Shown here one piece after another: positions 1-13,003 of a DNA stretch of 64,000 bases (the first letter of the stretch is position 1; every line of letters begins with the position of its first letter). A program made the position numbers and the translations under genes. This stretch comes from Eretmocerus hayati (Eukaryota > Arthropoda > Insecta > Hymenoptera > Aphelinidae), in NCBI GenBank assembly GCA_029851415.1, contig CM056741.1, positions 175,939,021 to 176,003,020 of the forward strand. The letters run 5' to 3'. The notes beneath the pieces were generated by a model. It did no database searches, was not told where the DNA came from, and saw only the letters and a list, made by a program, of their open reading frames with translations.

Positions 1-110
1 AACTTGAAAATATGTTTAATTGAAGCTATCGACTTTTTTGGGATATCACATTATAGAGATGAGCACTATTGGTGTATATTTGGAAAGAAAATATTTTTGG
101 TTCATATTAC

Positions 111-3100
111 CTTTGAGGAACTGAGGCTAAGACATCAGTGGCTAATGTGCTATGGAAAATAGAAGGACTCAAGCGATTATTGTTAACTGGTTGCTGATCG
201 TCTTGAAGATGAAAATTTGAGTTAAATTGCATGTTCAACTCTCCGAAATCAATATCATTGGTTTGCAAATGAGCTGGCTCCTCTTGAAGTTTATCCTCGT
301 CAACCATGACCTCAGAAATCCTAATCTTCTCCAAGACTATCCGTATTTCTTTGATCGCTAACTTAGAAGGCTTACATCCGTTCTGACGAGGTTTACTTTT
401 CTTTCTACAAAACTCTTCTACAAAAGTTGAAGGGTCGTCATTTCTGTTGTTCTTCAATCCTGCGAAATGTTCAACATATTATATAATTAATATCAATAGC
501 TTGCTTATACAACACGAGTATTAGGAATATCAAGCTTCGTAAATAAATCCGAAGACATAATGAGCACGAGTTCTGGAGATAATTACCTAATATCAAAAGT
601 TCTATAGTCTCTGAGAAATTTCGGTGTAATTTTTTCGCCCACAATCTTGCTGGGCAGTTATGAAATTTTCGATGTAAAGATGCTGGTTGCGAGAATAAAG
701 AATGAACAGATTCTTTTTGATGATGGTTCTCTTTTCGAAAAATCTGGAATTGATTCAAAAGTAGTTGCATGAATACTTCGTTGACTGAAAGTATAAATAC
801 TCACTTTTTTCGATGGTCTAAATGATCTTTCAAACAACGAAATTTGTTTGTTTTGATTCAATATTATTGTTGTTTCTTTACTCTGAGGTCGTTTTTGGCC
901 TTTAGTAGATGCTGTCGTAGATGCTTGTTCCGAGCTTACACTCCTTGAGGCATGTACTCTATTAATGTCTGTAATGGAAAGCAGAAAATCGTCTCGCTTT
1001 ACTACAAAAATTTTTTTTTCTTCGGGAAACCGGGCTTGGCGTGAGCGAAGGCAACGTCCAGCTTGGTTTTCCCGAAGGAAAAATGCATGATTATACGCCC
1101 AAACGCGTCTCATGCGGAAACATTTTCCCTTCGGGAAAACCAAGCTGGACGTTGCCTTTGCCCTCGTCCAGCCCGGTTCCCCGAAGGAAAAAATTTTTAC
1201 AGCACTCGGCGCGTCATGTACTATTTAGTATACTTATAGCGTCAACTTACTCAAACAAGAATCTGCAAATGGATCTGATGGTATCTCATTTTTTTCGAGC
1301 ATATCGAATGGGATGGATTGACTGAGGTGTGAGGGTGTCGCTTCGTGAAAAGTTTGAGGAATTTCCACGGTCGGATTCTTATCTGGTACCATTGAATCAA
1401 AATTATGTAAGGTAGTCAATAGATCCATCGGCTCCATTTGTGAGGCATTATTTTTTCCACCTCCAAGTTCATGATCGCGAATTGGATCATCTAATGGAAG
1501 ATCTGCTTCATAGATTGCCTCCGAAACTTCCATCGGCATGGGTTCGTCTTCAAAAATATTCAGTAGACGTTTTTTACAGTCACCGGATGAACGGCTCAAG
1601 CTTGCGGATGTGGGTTGACGAATTTTTTTAGTAGGTGTTGGATGAATTGCCTTCATGCTGACGAGACTCTCATCACTCAATTTTTCCTGAAATATCATTG
1701 AATATTGAGATGGTAATCTACTCGTTTGCACCGAGACAAAAATAATAAACACTTTGAATTTTAATAACCCCTACCAACGCGGGTTACAGTGTATCAAATA
1801 AAATTCGTCATGAATTTCATGTATAGTTGAATGAAAAAATCTCAAGAAGTTCTGGAAAGTATTATTGACTATCCGAGTTCTAAATCCCTGAGGAATTCAA
1901 TCAAAGTCTTATCCTCAGCCCTCGCGAGACGAATAGTAAAACTTTTGAAATGGATGTTTCCATCTCTTTATTAGCCACCCATGTTCGACTGAATAACATA
2001 CCTCATTTAAAATGAATTTGGACAACCAAGATAATTCCGTGCTGAAAGGCTTGCTTTCATTTGCTACTGTTACTTACCGCCCCTTTTCGCTGCCTCTTTC
2101 TACGGATCTGTAAATTCTTGGGAGTACAATCACTTGGTAAAGTCTTTCCACCAATCTCTTTTGCGAGTGGTTGTTCTTCATTCAAACCTAAAATCAGATC
2201 TTATCGTATTACAAGTATGTATGGTGTTGCCATGCGATTAATGGACAAAATTGTTTAATTTAATTTACCTTGTACTATCCGTTCGGTATCATCCTCACGT
2301 GACGCGGTGCATTTATTAATTACAGGCGTGTTCCTAGAATGAGTGAAACGTGGTGAAAAAATATGAGTTGTTCGTCCAGTCGAAATAGTATATGTATATT
2401 ATGCGTCTTGTGCCAAAAATCGTTGTTCTTCGCGATAACTTTGTTGGACGTCCGTAATATCTCTCGTGAAGAACAAAGTTTTTGGCACGAGGCGCATAAG
2501 TATGCCGTTTTATACGGCGAGCCGCGGAAACTGCGTGTTTCCACGCTTCCTCGCGTCGCATAAAATAGTTTTTTTTGATGCATTGAAAAATATAGCTTAT
2601 TGTTTGACATTTTTTCTAGGCTGAAGAAATTCACTGTATGTGAATCCATACCAGAGAACTTGATACGTTATCACTTTTAACGCAAGTATTATTCCAGAAA
2701 CATGTTGTGTTTTGATCTCCCGAAAAAACTGCAGAGATATGTTTCAAAACCATTAACGAATCTCGTGCACAAGTATGTGCAAAAGTATATATACTTGTAC
2801 TTACCCCAATAATAGCTCTCCGGGCAACTCTTCACCGACATCCATGGTAAGATCGTTTGGAAAATCAAACGATAATGTAGCAAGTCCCTAATTAGAAAAA
2901 TATTATGCAATTTATGAGTCTTGCGGCAGTCTTGTACGTACCTGAGATGATAAAACACCATCAAAACTTTCTATGACATCATTCCTTCGTGAATCCTACC
3001 ATTTGATAAGGGATGTCGATTTCATTCATCAGGTGTGTATCTTCTGGTGTTGGATTGGGAAAAATTTTTTCCAAGATAATTGTTTGAGGACTTTCCATTA

Positions 3101-5257
3101 GAATAAAATCCTCAGTCATAGTTGTTTGACTCTCCTCTCTAAATAAATCAGAACATCAGTAACTTAAAAGAGATAAATTTCGATGAATAATAAATAGAAA
3201 TAAATATCAAAGCGGCGTGTTTTCAGTTTTTCTTATGATGAATAATTTTTTCGAAGCTGAAAAGAAAAATAATTCTTTTTCAACTCTAATGTCCAGCAAT
3301 CATCAATGATAAAGTATGAATTTAATGCTTTTTTTTGGACTATTTTGTGCTATTAGTTAATACGGAACAGACGACGTTTCGGACCTCTGACATTAGGTCC
3401 TTCTTCAGGTTGAATATATCTTATACTAAGGGGAGAGAATTGCAAGAATCTGATAGAAAAAAGGGAATCCTAGATTTTTAAGCCTTTTTTCTATCAGACC
3501 CTTGCAAAATTCTCTCCCCTTAGTTTAAGATGTAATTCAACCTGCAGAAGGACCTAATCAAGGGTCCCAAACGTCGTTTGTTCCCGATTAACTAATAGAA
3601 CAAAATAGCCCAAAAAAGCATTAAAGTCATACTCCATCATTGAAAAGAAAAATGTTCTTGAATTCTATGTCATTCAAGCGATAATTTCTCTCTACCATCG
3701 AAACTTGATCAGAAATTCATTTTGCGTCGTTAAATTTGCAAACTAGTCACAAGTATACTTTCAGATGGTCTCTTCGGCAATAGAAATATTAATACGCTAA
3801 AGATTGTCGATTTGCGAGGGTAATTGTTGATTCGACTTTCACACCGACAGCTATAAACGTGATAAGTTTACTAACAACCCAATTTTTGACTTCTTCTTCT
3901 TTTTTCCTGCCTGGGTTCCGGCCTCCATCGATACGAAATTGTTGAAGCTGTTCAGCACCATCTCGCATTGATCTATAAGATGATGAAACCGCAGAGTGGA
4001 GTGATTACGCAGCTCCTAATTAAGGATTTTTTTGTAATATAGCCACCCAATGAATGTGATCATCAGATCATCCCGTAAGTAGGAAGTAGTCTCACTTGAA
4101 TATTTCAAATATGAGTAAAAAACGATAGCTTTTAATAAAATGTATTCAAAATACCCCCTCCCCCTTCTGTATTTTTTCTCCTCATTCTGGAATCAGAACC
4201 CTAAAACTGGAAATATATAAACGAAGAAGAAAGTGAAAAACTAATACGCGTTAGCTTTCTTACACATCATGAAAAATTTCGCCATAGAACTATTTTTTGA
4301 TACATATATACAGTTCTCTTTCTATCCCTCAGTCGAGCTTCTTTGGAATTTTGAGTGAAATTCTATCTTTTTTCGGATATGATCAGCTACCGAAAACAAA
4401 AGGCGTTACGTATAGTTTTTCGATCTCGAACTTCGCATTCAAATCTTAAAAGTATATTTGATCTGTCAAAATTTCCAAGCGTTTCGCCTTGGACGTAAAA
4501 ATAGTAGAAACCTCACCAATAACCAAATTGGTTTGTTGATTGAAAATCCTCAAAACTCCATACATCAACTGAGAAGCCATATACAGATTCAGTCTTGGTT
4601 CTTTATCTCTGGTATGCAGCCCATCGATCACTGAGTCACTTCAATGAGATAATAAGGAAAAATATGATTAAATGGTCATGAAAGATGGTCTTTTTGAATA
4701 TCATTGATACGCCAGGATGTTCAAAATGTTTTGCATAAGTTTACTATTAAGTAAACTTATTCAAGGATCTATTATAAGATCCTTGAATTAATGTGGCTCA
4801 AAAAACTTTAATCATGACTTAATAAAGAATTTTAAAGAGTTTGAATAAAAACTGTTATGAAAGCGTTTTATCACAAAATAAATATTAAAAGTAACAACAA
4901 TTAGTCTCTGAGTCTAGGACTTATATATTCCACCGGTGACGAAATTTTTTAAATCCATTATCTCACAAAAAGTTACTTCAATTCAAAAACTTTCACAGCT
5001 GTCATAATTCTCTGATTTTAAAAACGAAATTTCGGCTCATAAAGACGTTCTACAATCAACGGTAAAAATCGAAGGATCATATTAGAAAGTACATACCAAG
5101 CGCCAATAATCTTCATATTCATGATATCCTCTCTTGAAATTTTATTCTTTTCGTCAGATGATACAAAATTCTTTGCCGTTGCCGCGCACCAACACATCTG
5201 GATCGGGGTCTTTTCTAACCCTTTCCGAAATCGAAGGAATTGAATGTGAAACAGCAT
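111..5257 (-). CDS. REC8/RAD21-family meiotic cohesin kleisin, copy A (3' end outside window)
   Basis: Alpha-kleisins close the cohesin ring by bridging SMC3 (N-terminus) and SMC1 (C-terminal winged helix). Eleven exons join in phase: 5257-5097, 4638-4517, 3972-3872, 3134-3000, 2887-2805, 2333-2269, 2187-2078, 1686-1251, 1001-805, 743-587, 459-111, about 638 residues. The next exon, and the winged helix, lie left of the window. The N-terminus begins MLFHIQFLRFRKG, and exon 2 has the REC8-like stretch LNLYMASQLMYGVLRIF, matching the family pattern of a basic start then L-Y-x-x-x-L-x-x-G-V-x-R-I-x. Exon 3 ends in a lysine run. The centre is acidic and low in complexity. Exon phases match kleisin copy B at 59822-63784 at several junctions (after exons 1 and 2, and after the ARLW/TRIW exon), so the two are paralogues. 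The start is the only ATG giving the family N-terminus. REC8 is preferred to RAD21, but the assignment is by eye. Exons 4, 8 and 10 had alternative acceptors; those chosen keep phase. Confidence 0.8.
1019..1188. repeat. Inverted-repeat (MITE-like) hairpin in kleisin A intron
   Basis: Two arms of about 60 bp, roughly 1019-1081 and 1126-1188, are inverted copies (TTCGGGAAACCGGGC-type sequence against its complement) around a 45-bp loop. It sits in the intron between the exons at 1001-805 and 1686-1251, only about 20 bp from the 1001 acceptor. It is much more GC-rich than the surrounding intron. No transposase is present, so it is at most a non-autonomous element. Confidence 0.7.
2398..2507. repeat. 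Short hairpin repeat in kleisin A intron
   Basis: Arms at about 2398-2440 and 2464-2507 (TGCGTCTTGTGCCAAAAA and its imperfect complement) flank a short loop. It lies in the intron between the exons at 2333-2269 and 2887-2805. The hairpin plan resembles the one at 51176-51300, but the sequences are not obviously the same family. Confidence 0.6.
3327..3624. repeat. Long terminal-inverted-repeat MITE-like element
   Basis: An almost perfect palindrome of about 300 bp. The left arm (AATGCTTTTTTTTGGACTA onward, with CGACGTTTCGGACC and GGTCCTTCTTCAGG) is repeated inverted in the right arm, ending GCCCAAAAAAGCATT. The arms differ by scattered substitutions (GGACCTCTGACATTAGG against CCTAATCAAGGGTCC), so the copy is not fresh. 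It lies inside the kleisin A intron between the exons at 3134-3000 and 3972-3872. Confidence 0.8.
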
Positions 5258-6226
5258 TTCTACAGAAATAAGAAGTTTTGAATTCGTTGCGCCACATAAC
5301 CAGCATATTTATTAGATCTGGTTGTAATGATCGTGGTTGTAGCCGAACCTTTCAAGGAATCAGCTCGATCTCGCGGCTCAATCCTCGCTGTGAAGATTCG
5401 TAATAAAAAGCAATTCCAAGTGCGCTTAATCAGCGAGAAATAAAACGGGACTGCGAAGAAAGACTCATCTCATAAGTGGAAACAAATTCTCGATCGAGCC
5501 TGTTATGCGAAGGAAAATCATATTTAAAACAGGGAACTTCCCTTTGTGCAATAATATAATTATAGTAAAGTGATCGAAAAATAACAATTATTAAGGAGTA
5601 CACAAAAAAAAAGTTTAAAAGCTCATCCGAAACACTCTCCTCTGCGTCGGGAACATAATAATACTCTTCTTAAATTATCCAAAAACTCAACAAAATCGAA
5701 CACCTTTTTCTCACAGAGAATCACGAAAAACAATTGCAAAATGAGGCACACTCCGCAAATTACTCCAAACACTGCACACACCACCACTCCTCAGGTGAGG
5801 GGTTCGTTTTGGTATCGCGTTATCCGGGGGTTGTTCGATCGAAAATTCGAAGCTTTTGAAAAATTAACCGTTTTCGACGAAAAATTTAGAAAAACCTAAG
5901 AAAAACCGACAGCTGCTGCCCTCAGTGTGCGCATGCGGTAACTTCGCGAGCATCACCGCAAGAAAGCAGCAGATTGTAGCAGACGAGCTAAAATTTTTAG
6001 TGGCCGCGTGCGAAAACTTTATTGTCCAAGGGCAGCTCGGAGCATTTCAATCAACAACAAATTGTGGCAATTATTCAATTTGGCACGGGTCACCTCCTAG
6101 ATGATAATTGTAAGAAAAATCATCTTGGTCTACGCAACGGGGTAATCCTGGATCCTGGAGTTGGTGTAACAGCACATGGTGAGCGAGAGCCACCCGAGAG
6201 ATCAGCTGCCCGAGCCGCCTAATAGC
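5258..6226. other. Head-to-head intergenic region, kleisin A / DNAJC11
   Basis: About 970 bp separates two divergent start codons, so both promoters must lie here. GC content rises near 5800-6200. No exon of another gene was recognised. Untranslated first exons of either gene are likely here but cannot be bounded by eye. Confidence 0.5.
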
Positions 6227-9200
6227 ATGGATGAAAACGAACGAGTTGGTGACGGTTCTGGTGGTGGAGCCGGTCACCCGGATGATGTAGACTATTACAC
6301 CTTTCTCAACATACCGCGAAATGTAAGCTTGTCCTTGAATGTAAGAAAAAATAGGTTTACCTCGAGGCCATTGATTTATTTTAGAGCTAGATACCGAGGG
6401 ACTAGGGCCTCCACGTGACACCGCGACCGCGGCTGCGCTGACGTAACATTTCTATGGCTGTGCTGCATGCATTCGCCGGTTTTTCGTGAAAACCTGCTCT
6501 TTGTGAATTTTCACATTCATGTCACCTTCATTGATGAATTTCCGCCCAACGGTCTGTTTGAAATCAGAGACACTTGCAGGGTTGGGTTCGCTGCTCTTCA
6601 AAATGAACCATTGATTGCTAATAGACTCATCGACCAGTCTAGAATACTGTAAATAATTTTCTCAAAAGTTTCTGTTAACTCAATTGATCTATACCTTTCT
6701 TATCATCTTATCCATAAACGTTAGAAATTAGTTTCGAACAAAGTGGATCCCTACGCAAATCTGATTGTAATTTTAAGTACAAGGGTTTTGTAATCCGTTA
6801 CCCTGTTATCATGATCTTTATACTTTTTGACTCACTTACTGCATCAATCCATTCACAGGCCACTCCAGAAGAAATCAACAATGCATACAGGAGGCTTACT
6901 AAATGTTATCATCCAGACAAGCATACAAATCCTTCGCTCAAAGCAGATGCTGAAACTTTGTTCAATAGGATCACAACAGCTTATAAAGGTTTATGTGACT
7001 TATGAAAATACCATTTGCATTATGAAATATTCCAAAGCAAAAGAGTAACTAAATCATGGCAATTTATTTACAGTGCTCAGTGATCCCCACAAGAGAGCAA
7101 TTTATGATTCCTTGGGGTTGAAGGGATTAGAAACAGATGGTTGGCAACTAGTTGCTCGTACAAAAACACCCCAAGAAATCAGAAATGAGTATGAACGACT
7201 GGCCAGAGAAGAGGAGGAGAGAAAATTATTACTCCGAACTAGTCCAAAAGGAAGTGTTACAATTCATGTCAATGCCACAGATTTATTCAACAAATATTCA
7301 GACAATTATTTAGAAGAATTTGAAGGATCTGGGTTAGTACAACTTTCATGATATGCAACCCAGAATTATTCTTTTCTTGGAAATCTCCATTGCAGATCTG
7401 TCTTTGCTCCCTATTCAGGCCTAAATAATGAAGTGGTTTTTTATTTTAATAGAATCACTAATAAGAATCTCTGTGATTGGTTTTTCAGAGGCAGCATATT
7501 TCCATCAATCGAAATTAGTGGAATGTCTGTTGTACAGTCCATTGAATCCCCATTGACATTGAGAGACACAGCTGTTTTGGGAGGAGACGTGAGCATTAAA
7601 AATGGCATTGGCTCAGGATCAGTCCATTTCTCCGTCAGACGCATTGTATCACCTGTTGGATGGTTTGAGGTCGAGGTTGGTGCTGGGAATGGGCCAACAT
7701 TAGCACTCAATGGATACAGGTCGCTAACTAAGAGAATTTATTTCAATGGTGGGGCTGTATTCCAATTTGACCAGGATCAATTGGTGCCAGGCTTGGTTGG
7801 AAGTAAGTTGAACTTTCTAAACGTTAATCTTTCTCATTGATTCAGGGTATTTACAATGTATTCTTTTTTAGCTCTTTCGATGCAGTTAGATACACATACT
7901 ATTGGTTATATGACTTACAGACATGGAATTGGCAAAGGTCTCAACACAACTATTGTTAGGAGCACACCTTATTCCTACACTGCCCTTTCTTTGGAACTAG
8001 CTCTGCTGAAGTCATACATTAGTTTAAGTTATGTACATAAAATGGAGGAGAGAAGATTAGACTTGAGAGGGCATGTAAAGTGAGTACTTTTGTTCCATTC
8101 CAAAAAATCGATTATCAATTTTAATCTGTGGAGTTATGTGCATTCACACAGATTATATAGTTGGAAAAAATGTAAGTGAGTGATGTAATCCTTTTACAGA
8201 TTGGGCACTTTTGGTTGGGTAGTAGAATACGGAGCAGAAAAGCGAATTTCGGAACACACGTCAGTTTCAGCTGTCGTTCATGTAGGCACACCATCCGGCG
8301 TGTATCTTAGGGTGAAGCTCAAACGTGCATATCAAACTTACACATTTCCAATCTGGCTGAGTGACGAATTTCTACCAGCTCCAGTTTTTTACGCAACAGT
8401 AGCTCCTATTGTAACTTGGGCCTTATTCAAAAATTTCGTACTTGATCCCATAAATCGAGAGCGGAAGCAGCGTGATAAAGAGAAACAAAGAGAAGCTAAT
8501 AAACTCATCAATGAAGAGAAAAGACGTGAAGCCAAAGCAGCAGTAGAGCTTATGAAAGCTACTTTCAGCAGAATTAGGTCTGAAGAGGAAGCTAAGAGAG
8601 GACTTGTCATAACTAAAGCCTTGTATGGTAGGTTTATATACTCTCAAGATAGGAGAGGGAGTAATACAGATGAAACTGTTGGTGGACAAAGGGACGAAGT
8701 CATTGACGTAACTATTCCTCTGCAATGTCTTGTCAAAGACTCCAAACTTGTCCTGCATAATGCAGCAAAAGTAGGTTTCATGATATTTTTAATATTCTTG
8801 AAAATTGTATCAACTTGATTGATTTCTAAATTTTTCATCAGAGTCAGCTGCCTGGTTTCTATGATCCATGTATTGGAGAAGATAAGCAATTGCTTCTGCA
8901 ATATTTGTTCCACATGCAAACTCATGAATGCCTGATCAAAGATTCGGAGCCTTTGAGGATACCCAAACCATGTAAGTTTTCACTACTCTTACGCCTGCAA
9001 AGAAAAGCCCTGAATTGCTTGTCAAATGAATGAACATCAGTTGGAGCCCTTCGAACATCCTTTTTCATGCATAGTATCTGTAATAGCTGGAGATGATAAT
9101 TTTCATTCATGTTATATCTCGTCATTGTGCAAACTAGCTTTTCAAATTATAGCTGCTGTGGTAGTAAAATCAGCTGTATGATTCATTTTCTAAAAATTGT

Positions 9201-9328
9201 ACTTTCACACTAGATTGCTTCTGTTTTTGTTTAAAAGCAGGAGTGATACATCTCGTCATCATACATCTTAGTCAGATATGTCAACATTTCTTCTCACTTT
9301 TTCAGCTCATCGTGTGAATACCACCTGA
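6227..9328 (+). CDS. DNAJC11: DnaJ homologue subfamily C member 11
   Basis: J-domain protein of the mitochondrial outer membrane, part of the MICOS/SAM bridging complex that supports cristae in animals. Eight in-phase exons: 6227-6322, 6859-6988, 7074-7332, 7489-7802, 7872-8079, 8200-8770, 8842-8971, 9306-9328; 576 residues against about 559 in human. The J domain is split over exons 1-3, with YYTFLNI, the catalytic CYHPDKHTNP (HPD intact) and VLSDPHKRAIYD. Exons 4-6 hold the beta-barrel-like DUF3395 region, including FGWVVEYGAEKRIS. A basic coiled coil rich in K, R and E follows around residue 390. The end has IDVTIPLQCLVKDSKL and PGFYDPCIGE, both highly conserved in the family. The last exon adds only seven codons. 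The ATG at 6227 gives a human-like short leader; an in-frame ATG at 6176 is possible but less likely. Confidence 0.97.
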
Positions 9329-11709
9329 CGCAGACGTGCTTCGCGCGAAACCAAGAGTCGCAGCGATAGTTTGGTTTATGTGCATTGAAAAGATCATGCT
9401 CACAGTTATATGCTTGACCGTTTTCAAGGGACAACTTTTTTAGGCTGTCGATAATTTTATCCATGGATTCCCAAAATTTTTGTTTTGAACATCTTGTGTT
9501 TTTTTGGACAAAAACAAGATGTAAACAATTAGCTGATCGAATTTTTCTCAGCCAAAGTAAGAATGATTGAATATCTTGGTTGATTTGTTAAGAGAAATAT
9601 CTTGAATCACTTCGATTTTTCACAACGAACGCTGTTTTTTGGAAATCCGGAAGAAATTGTTAGTTTTTTAATTCTTTGTTGAAATGTGTACATATGATCA
9701 TGTAATTAATGAAATGGCTTATTAAAAAGCTGGCCAACGTTTTAGGTCAATTGAAACATAAATATGTTTGCATAGATCTTTCATGAATGTTATGTAATTT
9801 CATGCTACATCTGGCAAATTTGTCTTTCTTATGAGTTTGATATGGTTCTCTTGATAGTACTTTTCGCGTATTGACACCGGCGAAATAAATTTCCAGAATC
9901 GTAAAATTTTATAGCCCATATCAGGGAGGTTGCACAAATTTGTGTCGACAATGATTCCAATCTCAACAAGTATCTCTTTGGTTTCCATTAGTGAGCCTAC
10001 TTTAGGCTCACTAGTTTCCATAAACTACTTTGAATGGATATATTCATGTAAATTTGTGATTGTCCTTCTGATTTTGATTGTGTATTCGAGTTAGGGGTTT
10101 TCACGTTATCGTTACTTTCATAAGAATTATCAAAGCCTTACGATCATGTTTTCACCGAGACTATTTCATATGCTGCAGAAAACATTCAAACTAAATGCCA
10201 TTTTTATGAAGCATGAGAGGCAACAATATTTTTTGTACATAGTGCGCACGAAAAATACCGTAAATCGAGATATCAGCCCGCTCTGCACTGCGTGGTGAAA
10301 ATCTTTATGTGCTCCACTGCCCGTAATGTGCAGTTGATCCGCGACTCTCACTGTTTCCTAGATTTATGAGCCGTTGTTTTCAATCAGGTTCTGTCGAGAT
10401 TAAGGATCCAATTTCTCTCAAAAATACTAGTGATGGCTCATCTGACGATGTTCGGTTAATTTTGGAATTTTTTACTTTCAATTTGTGATTGTATTAGATC
10501 CAATTCCTGCCAGGTTATTACAAGGGGGTTTAAGAATCCTACCGGCTGATTTTTCGAATTTTTAAGGTGTTGTGAATTTGAAAGAGACGCCGGTTTTCTG
10601 AGTCTCGATCAGTGTTCGTATCACTAACGACGATACCTCCAAAATCCATGAAAATCTTTGGAAAGACAATGTTGGTATCTGACATATTTTTGAGTCTTGC
10701 TTGTATTCGATGAATTTTTGGATCTTTCTGAAATTTCAGAAATACAGGAAGAAATCTTCAAACCATAGTCCTCAAATCAAAATATCTTCTGGAAATCATC
10801 TCTGAATGAGCTCTGGTTTCAAATGGTCCTTTAATCAATCAAACCTTACATCAGAGAATCATACATTTGAGACAAGTATCAATTGCTTACATGCATACTA
10901 TTGAGGATGTTTTGAAATGAGATAATTTGTATACTAGGAAAAAGTCAACTACTGTTGAGAATTTTATTTTATTCTGCATCCCGGTAAGAACTTACATTGA
11001 AATTGTGATCAATTTGAAACTTTTGTGTGGAATGTGAGTTATACCAGTCACTCAATTCAAAGTCATGATAAAGCATAAGAACAAGAATTTATAAGAATGT
11101 GGAATCAGAGAAGTTTTCTTGATGCAAGAAAATTATGTGTATCTTCATCACCAACCTTGTAAATTGTAGATAATGCAGATTAGCTTTATAGAATAAGAGT
11201 TTTACATAGTCAGTGATTCATTATTAGATACTTCTCTGCCATGATCATGCATTTTTCTCAATTACTATAAAACCTCACAATAGTATTTTTCGATTCGAGG
11301 GAGGGAAGTTTGGTTTTGCTTTTCGAGTGATTGTTTTCGGCCCGAGCCCTGGCGAGGGTCGAAATTAGCACGAGTAAAGCAAAAAAACTTCACGCCCGAG
11401 TATCGAAATACGTTTTTCGATCGACTGGGCGTAAAGTAAACGAAAACTAGCGTGCGTAAAGCAGTTCTTTAGCAGTCGATCGAAAAAATAGATATTTGCA
11501 TGAGCCAAGATTGCTGAAAAATATCTGAAGTCTTTCAGTTTACAATTTATGTACACAGATGTATATAAATAAATAACAGTCTAAATTCAGAAATAAAATT
11601 AACTCCTTGATAAAAAATCATACTCCTTGATATTTACACATTGTCATAAGAAGTTCTTGAGCTCAAGGTATGAATTGCAACTCAATCTCATATTTTTATG
11701 GGAATTCAA
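9329..11709. other. Tail-to-tail intergenic region, DNAJC11 / C1orf50
   Basis: Contains the 3' UTRs of both neighbours. No conserved coding exon was seen on either strand. At about 11290-11490 there is a GC-richer patch with imperfect inverted words (TCGATCGACTG and CAGTCGATCGA), probably a decayed repeat. The rest is AT-rich and featureless to the eye. Confidence 0.5.
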
Positions 11710-12598
11710 TCAACTTGAATCTATACTCATTAACTCACTGAATGTTACACTTGTTGAGTTATCTGTCCCTCTATAAATTCTATCGATAGTAGAAAGTTCA
11801 TTATCTTTGACTGAGATCTGGGATAGAGGGGTCCACGACCGATCATGTTCTAGTCTGTAGGAACCTTTATAAACCTGAGGAGGAGCCGATTCCCCCCATT
11901 CCTGCGAAAAATAGAAGAATGTTTGAAGAAACTCCAGTCAAGGCAAAATTCATCATGGTTGATTACATGCTCCAAGTGTCATGGGAAAACCCACCTGTGG
12001 ACTCAACATGGAGAAATATAACTGTCCTGACATTTGCTGATAGAGGTGGTAGACATTTCCTGGTTTTTTGACAAAATTACAAGCAGCGTGATGTAATGAT
12101 GTATGTTCTTTGGCTTCACACAATACTCTTTGAGCTTGCTGATGTAAGAATCGCATTTGTTCTGCAATTATCTGCAGTTTTCCACATGCACTTGATTTGA
12201 TGAACTCATCAGCCTAAAAATTACGACATCAAGTATTACTAATTGAAGGGCCAATAGTTATTCAACAAGTGTAATAAATGTTACCTTCTGAATTTCCATG
12301 GCGAGCTCGACCAGGTCATTTGGAGCTCTTTTAGCTACAGCCTTTGGATCAACAAGCGCTAGTCCCTGTGGGGAAAGATTTCTTTCCACAAGCAAGACTA
12401 ATGGAGAAGAGACAAAATAAAATTGTCAATAATAACACAAGAGCTTCATAGCCCAGTAGCACTCTAAATCCAAAAGATAGCTTGATAAGGGTTGGATGAA
12501 ATGAATTGATATCGAGAGATCTTACCTTTGCTGGGACTTGATTCTGCAGTGTCCATAATTGCAGTGCTAGATGGACGCTTCAAGCAACCAAATTTCAT
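11710..12598 (-). CDS. C1orf50: C1orf50-like conserved protein
   Basis: Homologue of the small, largely uncharacterised metazoan C1orf50 family (DUF2452). Four exons join in phase: 12598-12526, 12397-12285, 12213-11995, 11901-11710; 198 residues, close to human (about 199). Recognisable blocks are [16 protein letters not shown], the helical segment with [25 protein letters not shown] followed by [14 protein letters not shown], and [11 protein letters not shown] near the end. No signal peptide or membrane segment is evident. The family function is unsettled and nothing here resolves it. It is divergent with importin-13, and the 12.1-kb inverted-repeat block separates their promoters. Confidence 0.95.
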
Positions 12599-12944
12599 CT
12601 ATGACAATCAATGACAATGTTGTCTCAAAATCTCAGCAATTTTGCGACCTTGACCCTTCAGAGGAGTCAATTTCACCACAGTCAACAAAATATTATGTAA
12701 GATGTAAGTCACTTGGGTGTTGGGTGACAACAACAGTAACTCTTTGACAAGTTTAACTAATAAATGACGAGAGTTTTAGCCAGCACAACCACCGATATTT
12801 GGAGTTTCGATGCAAAAAAAGAACTAGAGAATCTTTTGACAGGACCGCCGGGATTATCGAATCCTCTAACCTAAAATTTTCTGCATGTTTGTTCAGTAAA
12901 CTCGATGTGTTCAACTGTGTTCAACGAAAAAGTTGTTCAACACG

Positions 12945-12957
12945 TGGCAACTCTGCT
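12945..12957 (-). promoter_or_regulatory. Shared promoter-proximal word AGCAGAGTTGCCA (C1orf50 side)
   Basis: On the minus strand this reads AGCAGAGTTGCCA, in the same orientation as C1orf50, about 350 bp upstream of its start codon. The identical 13-mer occurs at 25138-25150 in the same orientation relative to importin-13. The core resembles the GGCAAC-type core promoter words of insects (from memory). The functional role is inferred. Confidence 0.4.
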
Positions 12958-12997
12958 CTGCTCTGATCTGTCCGTTCGGATCCATCTATATATATAT

Positions 12998-13003
12998 AGC
13001 ACG
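12998..13003. repeat. Putative 6-bp target-site duplication, left copy
   Basis: AGCACG lies immediately outside the left inverted arm. The same six bases in the same orientation follow the right arm at 25092-25097. Six bases can match by chance, but the position exactly at both arm ends supports a duplication made on insertion. Confidence 0.6.
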